Origin: Isoetes taiwanensis
Taxonomy: Eukaryota; Streptophyta; Lycopodiopsida; Isoetales; Isoetaceae
Reading direction: 5' to 3'
DNA: 64,000 nt
NCBI GenBank assembly: GCA_021234155.1
Contig: JAJEKV010000015.1
Span: forward strand, 1,274,852-1,338,851
In this document: piece after piece, positions 33,266 to 46,139 of the stretch
Layout: every line of letters starts with the position of its first letter
Position numbering within the stretch: position 1 is the first letter of the stretch
The notes under the pieces: model-generated
What the model saw: the letters and a program-made list of their open reading frames with translations, nothing else
Databases searched by the model: none
Told to the model about the DNA's origin: nothing
Program-made: the position numbers and the translations under genes

Positions 33266-34259
33266 CACAGCTATATCTCCATTCCAAAGCTTTGTTTTTT
33301 AACCTCTTCGGATGGAACAATTTCTATCATCTAAGCTCCAGACTCCACAACATTTGCAAAACGGCATAGGAGTAGTCTGTTATCAAGCACGATTCATGCC
33401 CTGCCCTGCCCGTTACCCGGTTGCAACATCCTCCATCCAGAACGCACGAGACCGCCAAATTTACAGGGGAGTAAGGGGCTTTAGCAGTCAGTCAGCAGTA
33501 TATCCTAGGTATATTCTAGCATATACCCAGGGATATGCTACAAACCCACATAAACAAGGGTTTGCCCCCCTAGGGGCAACCCAAAAACCCTTCTGAAATC
33601 ATACTGAGGAAATTGAGTTGATTTTTGGTAGTCAGAAATATTTTCTGGCATAAAAAAAATAACCTTGCATAAAGAAGCTCAAAAAAAAAGTTTCCCAAAG
33701 CTACCTGTTTTAAAACCAAATTTAAACAATAGATTGTATGTATCTACACTCGCAATTTATTTGAACTTGTATATTTTCTAAAATGATATAAATGACCTTA
33801 GTGTTGCAAACATGGAAGAATATAAGGTAAGTTTATATATCGAACCATCTAAGAGCTAATATCATGTGTTTATACCTGCTGTTTATCCGCTAGGGCCTCG
33901 AATTTTGAATGGCTCGGGAAATATTTTCGCTTTTGAGATGAATGCCGCAACATTTGACTTCATACATGTATGTGAGATTAGCATGAAACTTGGACGAAAT
34001 TCATCACTCTGGCAACTTGTAGAAGACATTTTGATATGAAGAACCAAAGGAAGGACACCGATTTAGCATCATATAGGCATTCCTGTAAAACACTTTTGAT
34101 TATCTCTAAGGATCTTAAGGGCTTGAAGTCAAAGTTTGAAAGATACCCTCGAAGTTTCATATTGGTAATTTGGTGCAAGTTTTGGTAGGATATTCTACTT
34201 TCCAAGCTACTATCATACTATCCAAAAAAACCATCTCTCACACCTGATTTCTCCTTTCA
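33266..34259. other. No gene; palindrome-rich patch at 33480-33600
   Basis: Near 33500-33530 the sequence has AGCATAT-ACCCAGGG-ATATGCT-type inverted arms, and near 33560 TTGCCCCCCTAGGGGCAA. These may be an element terminus or the edge of the gene-like block. The rest is A/T-rich without motifs. Confidence 0.35.
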
Positions 34260-35440
34260 TACGCTAACGCTATTTTCCGTAGACCAAAAGTTAGCAAACC
34301 ATTTTTTTCCTAGTAAAAATAAATCATCCATCACACATGAAAAAATTGCTAAAGTTCCATCAAATTTTGCCCATTTCTAAGGTCCAAAAATTAAACCATA
34401 TTTTCTCTCTAGAAACAAAGATAGATTGAGAGAGTGCACCGACATAACATTTCTAGAATTTCCGATATAACATAAAGTTGGTATAAAAATCTCAAAAATC
34501 AAGCACCTTTGTGCCTCCATGTCGTAAGTTCTTCATGCAACTCATCATATACCATCACATATCATCATCATCACCACGTATCATCCACGCCACTTCCACA
34601 TCATCACCATGTCATAAAACGCTTTTGACTAGGAAAAGAGTTAGGCCCGCATTCCATTAGGGCCGACTGTTGTTGTGGCGACTAATTTGAGAGAAACAGA
34701 TAAGGATCGATGTTGTAGCCATATTCCACCGCGTTAGGAAATTCCCGACATAAAGAGAAATCCAATTTTTTTGACGATGTATGTTGGCTAAATAGTTTCG
34801 CTAAGCAGATGCATGCAAAGCTTGCCACCTGTTTAAAGAATGCTTGAATCTAGGAACTACCACGAATCTCTACCTTAATGTCGATTCTATTGTGCTTTTG
34901 CTTCAAATTGCCATGTATTTGATGGCAACATGATCCTAATTTGCCGCAAATAGTGGAACTCGGCCTTATAGCACCTTCACATTGCTTGTAGATCATCACA
35001 ACTTTTTTTGTCAAATCGCCCATTCTTAGCCATCTTTTGCCTCTAAACTAAAAAAAGTTCTCATTTTTCAAATTTTCTTTTCAATAAGGTAGAGCATGGA
35101 AAATTATTGTATAGGATTTGAGAAAATTAAATGTGGCCATTTTTAGACCTCCAAAATCCATTTTTGGGATGCCCGCATAACTAAAAGGGTGTTGGGAGGG
35201 GGGAGGGGAGGGCTATCTACCCTACCTACCTACACCCATTCTCTTTCTATCCCCTTCCGCAACGCGTACATCCGGGGCATGTGGGGCTTTCGAACGGGTC
35301 CATGGTTCCCACATGGAAGTCCACGTGAATAAATCAAATATTTTGCTTGCGCGCATTCATATTTATATCCGATCCTCGCCATTATAGATCTTTATGAAGC
35401 AATGTGGCCATTCTTTCCGTACATTGGTGGTTGGTAGTTC
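34260..35440 (+). repeat. LTR-like copy, plus orientation
   Basis: Contains the family's marker blocks in plus order: TTCCTAGTAAAAAT, the AAAGATAGATTGAGAGAG block, many CATCATCAC/CACATCA motifs, CTTTTGACTAGGAAAAGAG, then a CCCACATGGAAGTCCACGTG segment near 35310-35330 and an A/T box. 34290-34384 is the reverse complement of 35757-35870 and of 46617-46725, so the copy is flanked by inverted sequence. Confidence 0.6.
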
Positions 35441-36676
35441 TTCTCGCAACGCCATCACCAAAATCAATGCCATGAGGTACCGGAGCATCGTGGTTGATGA
35501 AATAAGGTGATAGACATGAAGGGTTCCTATAGTTTGCTTCATTGAGCATATGGATCTAATAATTTTTTCGCAGTAACATAATAGACATTTTTTTGCAAGT
35601 ATAAACTACACGATTTTTTTTTTCCCATTTTGCACAAACACGCAGTCCACCTTAGATGCATTTTAAGGTCGCCCCACGTTGAAGGCAACTAGGTTTTGTC
35701 GCCGTGTGATGACGCTTTAACCCTTTTGATCAAATCTACTACCACTAAAAAATTCAATTTGACCTTAGAAATGGCCAACTTTAATGGAACTTTAGCAATT
35801 TTTCCATGTGCCATGAATGAATGGTGCATTTTTACTAGAAAAATGGTCTTGCTAACTTTTTGATCTTGGAAAAATGTTGAAGGCATTCCCCGCAAAGTTT
35901 TAACCTCGGTTTCAGACCTCCAAAGTTGCTTTGAGACAACAACTCCGACCAAAAAGATTGCAAAAGAAAAAGGTCAAATTTGAGTTGAAAGTGCTTTTCC
36001 AAGACAAAGAAAATGTGACCTCAAAAAGTTATGCCATTTGCTCTTAGAATCAAATTTTAATGCAATTGCAATTCAAAAAGATGCTTTGGCATGTAAAGAA
36101 TCTATGCTCAAAAGTTTGATGCAAGAAAATATATGCGTAACACTAAATTTGTAAATCTAACCAAGTGAAAACTTGATCAATGCTCCCGCCAAAGATGCTA
36201 ATTTTTGCGTGATGAAATAATTGATGAGTTTTTTTACTTTGACACTTTGTATTAACTTTGAGATCCGCAAACCTAGTACATCCAACTTGTTTCCACAAAA
36301 ATCATGCAAATAGGCTCAAAAATCTTATTTTTTGCAAGCCGCATAAATACAAAGCTAACCAAGAAGCAAATTTTATTAACTCAAACAAATGCGATCTTGT
36401 TTAACTTCTCTCGACACTTCCCGGCAACTCTAATAACCCTCGCAACTAGTGTGCATTAGATGTTGCCAACAAAAAGAGGTGCAACTCAAGCCTCAAAGGA
36501 ATCATGATTTTGATGGAAAATTGCTAAGAAACTAGTGCAACTTTAAGAAAAATAGTAGTATGTATTTTGTGGATATCTTCTTGCAATATTTTAAGGATTA
36601 AGGCCATGATATAAGTGTAAGACTCCATGCAAGAGACTTTAAGTTTTCCAAAACAATGACAATTTGATCTTTTTGG

Positions 36677-36679
<3 letters not shown>

Positions 36680-36709
<30 letters not shown>
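36680..36709. repeat. Poly(T) tract
   Basis: About 30 consecutive T. The corresponding place in copy B (47539-47550) has only about 12 T, so the length is unstable. Confidence 0.9.
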
Positions 36710-36711
<2 letters not shown>

Positions 36712-36973
36712 GCAATATTTCCTAAAAATCTTGAAGCACACTATTTTATACTTCAAAGTGAGTCTACAAGCCGTGCCATGCTTCAACAAGACTTTCACCT
36801 AAATCACTAGTTTAGCTTTAGGTTTTTCAACTTTAAGTGCAAATACACCAAGTTTAAATTTTCATTTTATTAGATCACCGTACAACACTTTGCAAGAAAT
36901 CCCAGCTCTTTGAGTCTCACAAGACATGATAAAATGCCAAACAAAAATTTCTTCATGATTTGCTTCAAGAATG

Positions 36974-39900
36974 CTAATTCATGAGGCAAAGAAGGTAATT
37001 TTGAACAAACCGCCGAAGTTTTCTCGCCAAGATCACTGTAAGCATTGATATCTTCAATCAAACCCTTCGGAATTCATCCAGAATAAAAGCCCCTTACTAT
37101 TTCGGTCCAAATCTTGCCCAATCCATGTTAATTGTTTTGTTTTTTTTTTTTTGCTATGGTTTTATCTTTGGCATGTTTAAGGAAGATTTGGGCCTTGTCG
37201 CCACATTTTTGTAAAGACATAAGAGCCATGGCACACATCGATTCCTAGCTAACCTTTTTGCTTGACATGTGTGTGCATGAGCCAATGTACCATTGATTTT
37301 GAAAACATTTTGCAATCAAGAACTCCGTAAGATTATCATATTGTCGCCATATTTTGGCAAAGATAGAAGAGCAATTCGCATAATTTGCACATTTTGTCTA
37401 ATATTTGACTAATATATGTGTGCAAGAGATACAAGTTTGAAGACTCCCATCTTTGAAGATCACAAATTGACACTTTTGTTGAAGAACCACGGAAGGACAT
37501 TCATTGATATCAAAGAAAGAGGATAAGATTCAACCATGAGTTTAGAGATTGGAAGACCCTCAAGATTGAAGTTTGGAAGACATCTCAAGTTTCTTTGGTA
37601 TGTGGCTCGCTCCAAATCATTTTGGCATGAGTTCTATTTTCCAAGGCTTCTCGCATGATCCTATCAACTCAATCCCATCCATGAACACCATACAAGATTC
37701 ATAATTCACATCTTCATGCCTCATCATCATTTTCCCTAGCCCATATATGCATCCCACTCCCATCATACATTCACCACCTTTGAGAAAAGCAAAAAATCCC
37801 ACCAAGTTTGGCTATTTCCATGTTCCCATCTTCTCTCTCTAAAAGCTAAGCTAGAGAGAGAAAGTGCACATTTTCTTCAAACAAGTATGGAAAAGTAAAT
37901 AATCCAAGCCATTGCATAAAAAAGATCTATTGGTATATGCACTAGTGCCAAATTGGTTACCAAATTGTCCACATCATCCCTCAAGAATGCCAAATACCAT
38001 CCACATCACCACCTAAGCACATCCATGTCATCATACACGTGTCACCTACCACAAAACTTATCTTTTCAAAAATTTTGACCTAAGTAAAGTCATCTTTTGA
38101 TACCTTTTAGATGACATGTCATCATCCCATGATGCCACATCATCCCCAAGTGCTTCCACATCATCATACACATGTCATCCACATCATCTCCACTTCATTC
38201 AAAAAGTTTTGACTATATAAAAAGTCATTTTGCCACCTTTACTTGACACTTCATCACTTCATAATGCCATGTCACCACCCATTTTTGCCAAATCACCCCA
38301 CCAATCTTGCCACATCATAAAATTTCACTCTTTTTTAGTAAAAAAATCAAGTGCTCTTTTTTGCAAAATGATTCTCCCATCTTGTAGAGCATCAAAAATG
38401 ATTCCTTTGTGGATATTTTTTTTTTTTTTGAAAGACCCATATTGACCTTCATTGTTCGCTTTTGGGATTTGTGACAAATTTGAAAAAAAAAAAATCCCAT
38501 CTAACTTCCTCCCCACCCCCTCCCCCCCCCTCCCCACCCCCTTCCACCCCGGGCCCCTCACATGCCTAGTCACTTCTCCTTCAAGATAGCTAATTCATGA
38601 GGCAAAGAAGGTAATTTTGAAAAATACCGTCGAGTGTTCCCTACCAAGACTACGTGTAAACAGATTGATATCTTCACCAAAAGCCTTCGAAATTCATCTA
38701 TAACAAAAGCCCCTCCCTATTTCGGTCCCAAATCTTGCCCAATCCATGTTAATGTTTTTGTTTTTTTTTTTATGGTTTTATCTTGGCATGTTTAAGGAAG
38801 ATTTGGGCCTTGTTGCCACATTTTTGTAGCACATAAGAGCCATGGCACACTTCACATTCCTAGCTAACCTTTCGCTTTTGCCATGTGCATGAGCCAATGT
38901 ACCATTGATTTTGAAAAACATTTTGCATTGAAGAACTCCTGTAGATATTTCATATTGCTTTGCATATTTTGGCAAAGATAGAAGAGCACTACAAGTTTTG
39001 CACATTTTTTTTTTTTTTTTGAAGAACGGTTTTACTTCATATTATACACTCAAAATATTACAAAGTAGTTTAGAGATTGGAAGACCCTCAAGATATCCCC
39101 TTTGGAAGCATCAATCACTTTTAGATGATCACTTCCATATTGAAATTTAATAATGATTTTGCCAATTGAGATCCGAAGCAATTATACAACTTCTCAATCC
39201 CATTCTTGAAGTACCACCCGAGAAGAAATATGCTTATCATAAAAGACCTTTTCTTCGCCCATACATCCCATATTAGCCAAGACTTTGCTATGTGAAATGC
39301 AATCCTTTTAGAAAAAGTAAATAATCCAAGCCATTGCATAAAAGATCAATCGATTTGGATAAATACCCAAAAGAAAGTGTCCACATATCCAAAGATACCA
39401 TCCAAAAGAGAATGCAACCAGTGACCTAAGACTACTAAGTAAAAGTCATGACACAAATATAAACAATGCCCAATGTTTCAATGCACCGCCATCCACACAT
39501 TGGGCAAAGTGGGCTTACCCCTTGCTTTAAAAATGCGATGAACCATCTCATTAACTCTCAATGAGCTTGCGAATCACCCGCCAAAGTAAAACATTTACCT
39601 TTTGGAGGATTATATTTAGACCAAACAAGGTTCCGTGATGGATTGCCATTGAGAAGGCAAAGTCCGTAAGTGCCATTTTCGAAGGTGATAAAGTACTTGA
39701 GGAAGTAAGCAATCAGAGTATGAACTTACTAGCTTCTTGCCTTCGAATACCTGAACAAAGTTCCAAAGATTCTAGTCACCAACCTTCTTAATTAAAGGAA
39801 GAGCACTTGCTACATAAGCCCATATACTGATATCTTTATCCAACAACCCATATTTCTCCTGAAACCATTGCCAAGGAGCAACGTCAATACCAAAATACCA

Positions 39901-41560
39901 CTGTTCAATAGAAATAATACCTGTTCTCCTCCACCTTGCTTGGGAATGCACATGCATGTAGTTGTCCATGAGTATACAAAGGCAGCCACAAAAAGGGGGA
40001 AGATGCCTGAAGACAAGCTTCCCAATCAAATGTCTAATATTTGACTAATATATGCGTGCAAGAGCTAGAAGTTTGAAGACTCCCATCTTTGAAGATCACA
40101 AATTGACACTTTTGTTGAAGAACCACGGGAAGGACATTATACAAGTGTAGCAAAGAGGATAAGATTCAACCAAGTGAACTTGAGTTTAGAGATTGGAAGA
40201 CCCCTCAAGATTGAAGTTTGGAAGACCTCTCAAGTTTCTTTGGTATGTGGCTAGTTCCAAATCATTTTGGCATGAGTTCTATTTTCCAAGGCTTCTCACA
40301 TGATCGTATCACCTCAATCCCATCCATGAACACCATACAAGATTTATAACTCACATCTTCATGCCTCATCATCATTTTCCCTAGCCCATATATGCATCAC
40401 ACTCCATCATACATTCACCACCTTGGAGAAAAGCAAAAAATCCCACCAAGTTTGGCTATTTCCATGTTCTAAAACCATCTTCTCTCTCTAAAAGCTAAGC
40501 TAGAGAGAGAAAGTGCACATTTTCTTCAAACAAGTATGGAAAAGTAAATTATCCAAGCCATTGCATAAAAGATCTATTGGTATATGCACTAGTGCCAAAT
40601 TGGTTGCCAAAGTCCACATCATCCCTCAAGAATGCCAAATACCATCCACATCACCACCTAAGCACATCCATGTCATCATACACGTGTCACCTACCACAAA
40701 ACTTATCTTTTCAAAAAATTTTGACCTGAGTAAAGTCATCTTGATACCTTAGATGACATGTCATCATCCCATGATGCCACATCATCCCCAAGTGCTTCCA
40801 CATCATCATACACATGTCATCCACATCATCTCCACTTCATAAAAAAGTTTTGACTAGAAAAAGTCATTTTGCCACCTTACTTGACACTTCATCACTTTAT
40901 AATGCCATGTCACCACCCATTTGCCTAATCGCCCCACCAACTTGCCACATCATAAAAAATTTCACTCTCTTTTTAGTAAAAAATCAAGTGCTCTTTTTTG
41001 CAAAATGATTCTCCCATCTTGTAGAGCATCAAAAAGATTCCTTGTGGAATTTTTTTTTTTTTTTTTGAAAAAGACCCATATTGACCTTCATTGTTCATTT
41101 TGGGATTTGTGACAAATTTGTGGTAATTTTAGGACATGTCATCATCCCATGATGCCACATCATCCCCAAGTGCTTCCACATCATCATACACATGTCATCC
41201 ACATCATCTCCACTTCATAAAAGTTTTGACTAGAAAAAGTGATTTTGCCACCTTTACTTGACACTTCATCACTTTATAATGCCATGTCACCACCCATTTG
41301 CCAAATCTCCCCACCAACTTGCCACATCATAAAATTTTACTCTTTTTTAGTAAAAAATCAAGTGCTCCTTTTTGCAAAATGATTCTCCCATCTTGTAGAG
41401 CATCAAAAGATTCCTTGTGGAATTTTTTTTTGAAAAAGGCCCATATTGACCTTCATTGTTCATTTGAAAAAAAAAAAAAAAAAAATCTACCTTCCTCATC
41501 GCAAAGGGCGCACCACACACCCCCTTCCTCCCCCTGCAATGCCTAGTCACTTCTCCATCC
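36974..41560 (+). repeat. Two 1.6-kb sub-blocks in copy A
   Basis: CTAATTCATGAGGCAAAG opens the first unit at 36974 and the second at 38590, a spacing of about 1616 bases. The units carry GATTTGGGCC, the CATCATCC-rich stretch, GCAAAATGATTCTCCCATC and a C-rich tract. The second unit is enlarged by a LINE (39004-40031) and by a local duplication with a 379-bp period (GACATGTCATCATCCCATG at 40754 and 41133). Confidence 0.8.
39004..40031 (-). mobile_element. 5'-truncated LINE, 3' end fragment
   Basis: The plus strand opens with a T run (39004-39021), the poly(A) tail of a reverse-oriented LINE. Leftward-reading frames carry the region before zf-RVT (39772-40029), an LLWRVIRKL-type segment, CPMCGWRCIETLG (zf-RVT C-x-x-C and ET) near 39480-39520, and AKSWLIWDVWAKK (39121-39339), the usual IW-x-x-RN-like tail. 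The element is missing from sub-blocks at 37390, 49940 and 51545, which read CACATTTTTGTCTAAT without interruption; this defines the insertion site. No clear target duplication. Confidence 0.75.
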
Positions 41561-42653
41561 AATCTTGATCCCCCACGCAGTACCCCCGGCATGTGGGCAA
41601 GAACGTCAATCCCACGGAAGGTAGCACGAAATTTACTTATGAAACTTAGAGGGTCAGATATATATACCCTATGGACTTTCATGATCTCTACTGTGGATAT
41701 TGTTCTAGAAAAATCTAAGAACCCTAAAAGGGCAGGCCACGCTCCGCCTTTTTTGGCGGATTGAGCGTGTCAATCATCACCCGTGAGCCCCCAAATGACC
41801 TTATACATGCCAAAAACATATTCACACATTACAATCCAAACAAAAAATCCACTGATCAAACAAAACTAACAAAAACAGGGATTTTATGAAGGGGAAAAAT
41901 GTCTCGAGGATTTTTGATGGCTCCAAATAAGTTTTGAAACCCGCTTGGAATCCTCAAGCTCCGTAAGACAAGAAGAAAGATTTAACAAATTTTACTCTTC
42001 TTAAGGCTACAGGGCCAAATGATTTCAAGAGAGATCTCTAACTGTCAAGTAAGACATTTCAAAGATGCTTTGGAATTTGTACAAAAGAAAATACCCTGTC
42101 CGTAAAGGAGCTAGAAAGGAGCTAGGCAACAAAGTTAATATTCAAAAGCAAATGCATAGTCTCAAACTTCGTGGATCGCAAAGCATGTGAGAGTATCTTG
42201 GTCACTTTTAAGACTCTAAGGGACAAGTACCTTGGTGCCGGTGGACATATAGATGATGCTACTCTTATTATCCATGAAGAAAATAATTATGCTATAGAAC
42301 AATAAGACCTAAGCATCTAAGCTTATTGATCAAACACAATAATCCCAATGTTTGTTATTCAAAATCCTTAAAGGTTTGATTCAAAATTCACTTGTCACAT
42401 AACCTTTAGCATAAACCTTATATTTGCTACAAGAATTTCAATCGTAGGTATTGACCCGCTCAATGAGACCGAGTTATCCTTCTTTGATAGCCTAAGCCGC
42501 CTCGACGACCGCATACGCTCACCTCGCAAATAATCTCACATCAATGCAATTACAAGAATACTTCTTCTCATTATTTTAGATCGGATCCGGCCGCTATGGC
42601 GATGACCGACGATCCAAATTGATATCACTAAGGCAACTTTTTTTTCTATTCAA

Positions 42654-42675
42654 TATGGGATAGATATATCCCATA
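42654..42675. repeat. Palindrome in copia LTR, copy A
   Basis: TATGGGATA and TATCCCATA are perfect 9-base arms around GATA. The same palindrome is conserved in copy B at 53781-53802, close to the presumed LTR promoter. Confidence 0.8.
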
Positions 42676-42834
42676 ATAATCGGCCAAACCTTCAAACCTT
42701 TTAACCCTTCAAACCTTTAACCTTTAACATTACAATTTCATCCTTTAACCTTGAATATCAACTTTAGGTTAAAAGATCATGTGCAACCTCGATTTTGTCT
42801 AGGCTATCTTCATTAATCATAACATGAACAATCC

Positions 42835-43990
42835 CTACAATTCCCCCTTCATGTTATGACCTGTGCACTGAATTTTATTCTTCAGCTCTGTAAATTTTCC
42901 TTCTGATAGAGCTTTAGTCAGAATGTCTGCTAACTGACTTGAGGTGTTCACATATACCATCTTGACTGCATTTTTCTTCACAACATCTCTGATAAAGTGC
43001 AGTTCTAACTCAATATGGTTAGTCCTTTCGTGAAGAACCGGGTCTTTAGTCATAGCTATGCAACTAGTACTATCACAATGTAATTCTGTAGCCTTAAATT
43101 GATCATAACCTAATTCAAACATGAGCCTTCTTTCCCATATCAACTCTTTGGTAGCTAATGCAAATTTTAAGCATATTCTCCTCAAAGACTAGACATAGCA
43201 ATAGCATTCTGCTTTTTGCATTCCATGCAATTGGTGCTCCTCCTAAGAAGATTAAATACCCCGAGGTAGACTTCCTTGTATCAAGGTCCCTCCCCAATCA
43301 AGATCACAAAATGCCCGCAATTGTAAAAGTTCTCCTCAGATTGTAACTAATTCCATCATTCATTGTCCCCTTAAGATATCTTAATGTCCCTCTTTGTCGC
43401 TATCAAGTGATCCCTTCCCCGGTCATTATTATACCGCTAACATGTTTACAAAGATAAGCTATATCTAGACGAGTGCAATTTGCCACATAAGAAAGACATC
43501 CCATCGAGACACGTGAAGGTACCTTTTCATCTCTTCTCGCTCTTCTTTCAGCTTCTTGGGCTCATCTTAGCGTAAATCTTACACCCCGGTATTATAGGAG
43601 TTTTAGCAATGTTGCGCCTCTCATTTTGAATTTGTCAAGCATCCCTTCTATCCGCTCTTCCGAAAGTAAGTGTCAATATCTTATTGGCTCTATCCCCTGA
43701 ACTTCAACTCCTAAGAATTTCCTCACCACCTAAATATGACATCCTATATTTAATGTTTAAAACATTCATGCAATGCCCGTAACTTTAATTCCTTTTGAGA
43801 TCATTATATTGTCATCTACATACAAAGGTAATTATGCACCATTCCTCACCACCGATACTTATAGAGATTGCCATCATTTTGTAACTTAACAAATCCTTAA
43901 AGTCCGAAATCGACTTGTGTGTACATGTAAATAAGGATAGTTACATGCAAAGTACCGTAAAGATAGTAAACAACTTTGTCGTGTTGATTG
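42835..43990 (-). pseudogene. Ty1/copia RT-RNase H fragment, copy A
   Basis: Minus-strand remains of the copia polyprotein end. YVDD, the reverse transcriptase catalytic motif, is encoded at 43811-43822; RNase H reads from RDLDTRKSTSGYLIFLGG (43297-43115) to LHCDSTSCIAM, HERTNHIELELHF and SQLADILTKALSEGKF (43185-42835). It stops next to a polypurine tract at 42840-42853. Compared with copy B it has extra frame breaks, most of them at positions where B has CTG or CAG, for example the SSAEAEY region. Confidence 0.8.
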
Positions 43991-44440
43991 CATTCTAAAG
44001 TGTAGTTATGCATTACAAGACTACTTTGGATATAATGATAAGAAAACCATGACCTCCAAATCAGATCTTGCAACTACATGTTTTAACAAATAGAGGGCAT
44101 AGACACAAGTGCATATGTGATGTCGCCACACCATAAAACTACCAATTAACAAAGCTTAACAACAAAAACAAAAAAAAACGCTTTTGAGATATTCAAGGAC
44201 AGAGCATTGTACCTGCATCATTGTTTTTTATGCATCATTATTTTTTAACAGTATTTTCATGATAACAAGAAAGTATGAAATCATTTAGGCAAAAAGGATT
44301 TATATTAGGCATTTCATAGCCTCAAAATACCATTACAGGAGCAAAAATGCCCATCATTTACGTAAAAGGGTAGATGTCAAGGTAAGCGGTTGAAGATGGT
44401 CCGTAAGGTCGTGATTCTGAAAAACCAAAAAAACTACCAA

Positions 44441-45285
44441 AAAACATGGCAGGGCGACTTCAACATGCAACACAACGTTTAGTTGGAGTTCTAATCTCCA
44501 GCAGAAGTGACCATAAATCTTCCCAAATATGAACTCCACATGCGCCTTCGTCACGAACAAAGTGCTCTCATCGCCTGGGGCTTGAACAAATTTTGTTTCG
44601 GCGCTAATATTGTCCATAGTCATATATTGCACAAAAAAGCTTGTGTAGTGATGTCATTATGGACCCTCCCGGTCTCAGAAAATGGAAAGCTCCTTCCCCT
44701 CAAATGTGCATGCGTATGTATACCTTCGACATAGTTGCAATTGAAGAACTTGGAGATGGAGAGCTGCCAAAGCAGAGCTTGAAGAACTTGGAGATGGAGA
44801 GCAGCCAAATCTCAAGCGCCTAACAAAACCTTTCGCCTTCTCCTAAGAAGGCGTAAATATGAGATAAATGCCGCACAACATCCGGAGGGTCGATTTATGT
44901 GGTCCGATTGTCGGTTTTTATTATGTGGCGGATTGTTGGTTTTGTCATTAAAATTCAATGGTTCAAAAAAAAAAAAGGAATGTTATGTGGACGAATTTAC
45001 CTCACCAAAAAAAGAATGTTATAGGATTCCCAACTTATGGGGCGTAATATTATGTCATACTTCAACATGCAAATATCAAATTCTCGAGAAACGAAAGCAT
45101 GACATATACATTACATCATGAGACAATATAAGACAAACGAAAAATCCATTGCTAATAACTTAAAAAGCACCTTCAATTGAGCTAAATCCATTGCCGATAG
45201 CCATTTAATGACCATTTGGAACATGAATTCGACGCTTTCATTGCGATTCTACTCCTAATTCCCTTTTTGAACACTAATTATGCTC
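44441..45285. other. Spacer between duplicates, no clear gene
   Basis: A minus frame at 44632-44354 reads ISAETKFVQAPGDESTLFVT and KAHVEFIFGKIYGHF, which looks protein-like but is unassigned; it straddles the end of copy A. The rest has no motif. Confidence 0.3.
44742..44815 (+). repeat. 37-bp tandem duplication
   Basis: TTGAAGAACTTGGAGATGGA at 44742 recurs at 44779. Confidence 0.85.
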
Positions 45286-45289
45286 TCTT

Positions 45290-46110
45290 TCAGCCAAGAA
45301 GAAATTCTTCAAAGCCGGGAGCTCTCCTTTGTTCATTAGAACTTTTCATTTACAAGATAAAAACGACGAATGCCATGGGAAGTGTCATGCTCAAAGCTTG
45401 CTTCCCAAATTTATAGTTATAATGCTTCTCCTTAGACACTTCAAAATTATTGGAACTAGTGATTCTCTTCGAAATATTTCCAACAAGGGCATAATCTGTC
45501 AAACTAATAATACTTCAACCCATTTGGGAACTACTAGTCTGGTTCTTGTGAAAGGCAATAACTGTTATACTTCTGCCCTAGCTTGCACTGATTGCAGAAC
45601 AAATATACACGGAGTGTGTCTCCATTAAAATCCCTACTAAATGGAGACCATAATGATGGGTTTATTGCTATTGCCTTCCTTTCTTGAATCCTAAAATGAA
45701 ATCGAGAATTTTTTTCATACCCCTCTTGATTATTGCGATAAAAAAGAGGAGAGCACTTAACTCAATGTTTTGAATTGCTAGGAATCTAAATAAATGATCA
45801 CGATTAAGGTGTATTGAATTGCAAATCCACTCTTATCTCCCGTATTAAAACACTAATTATGCCATCCTCAACAATTGGAAGATTCTTCAAAGATTAGAAG
45901 CTCTGATTGTATCACAACTTCTCCATACATAATAAAAATGATTCAATGCCGTGGAAAATGTCATGTTGAAAGCTTGTTTCCCAAATTCATAATGGTCCTC
46001 ATTTTGAAGACTTCACATGTTTGAAGTTAACAAATACACTCCAAGGAGGACAAAGGTGTCCAAAGTAATGATACTTTTTCCATCAAAACCACTAAACTTG
46101 TTATGTAAAG
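45290..46110 (+). repeat. 325-bp family, two diverged copies
   Basis: AAAGCTTGCTTCCCAAA near 45392 corresponds to AAAGCTTGTTTCCCAAA near 45969, and both copies carry the CTTCAAAG and TAATGATACTT/TAATAATACTT markers of the array at 8100-8940. Confidence 0.7.
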
Positions 46111-46139
46111 TCAATAGCTCGACCGCTACTTTGACCCTA

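Larger units (their letters stand above)
35757..44440. repeat. Segmental duplication copy A
   Basis: Direct copy of 46617-55572. Homology starts at GACCTTAGAAATGG (35757 and 46617) and ends near AAACCAAAAAAACTAC (44430 and 55560). Both copies contain the LTR-like terminus, two 1.6-kb sub-blocks and a copia RT-RNase H relic in the same order. Copy A lacks the LINE at 48037 but has its own LINE at 39004. Most small differences sit at CAG/CTG of copy B. Confidence 0.85.

Noticed and set aside
33555-33595. Second Helitron end (TTGCCCC hairpin followed by CTGA)
   Set aside because: The spacing to CTGA is long and the following base is A rather than T; not convincing.
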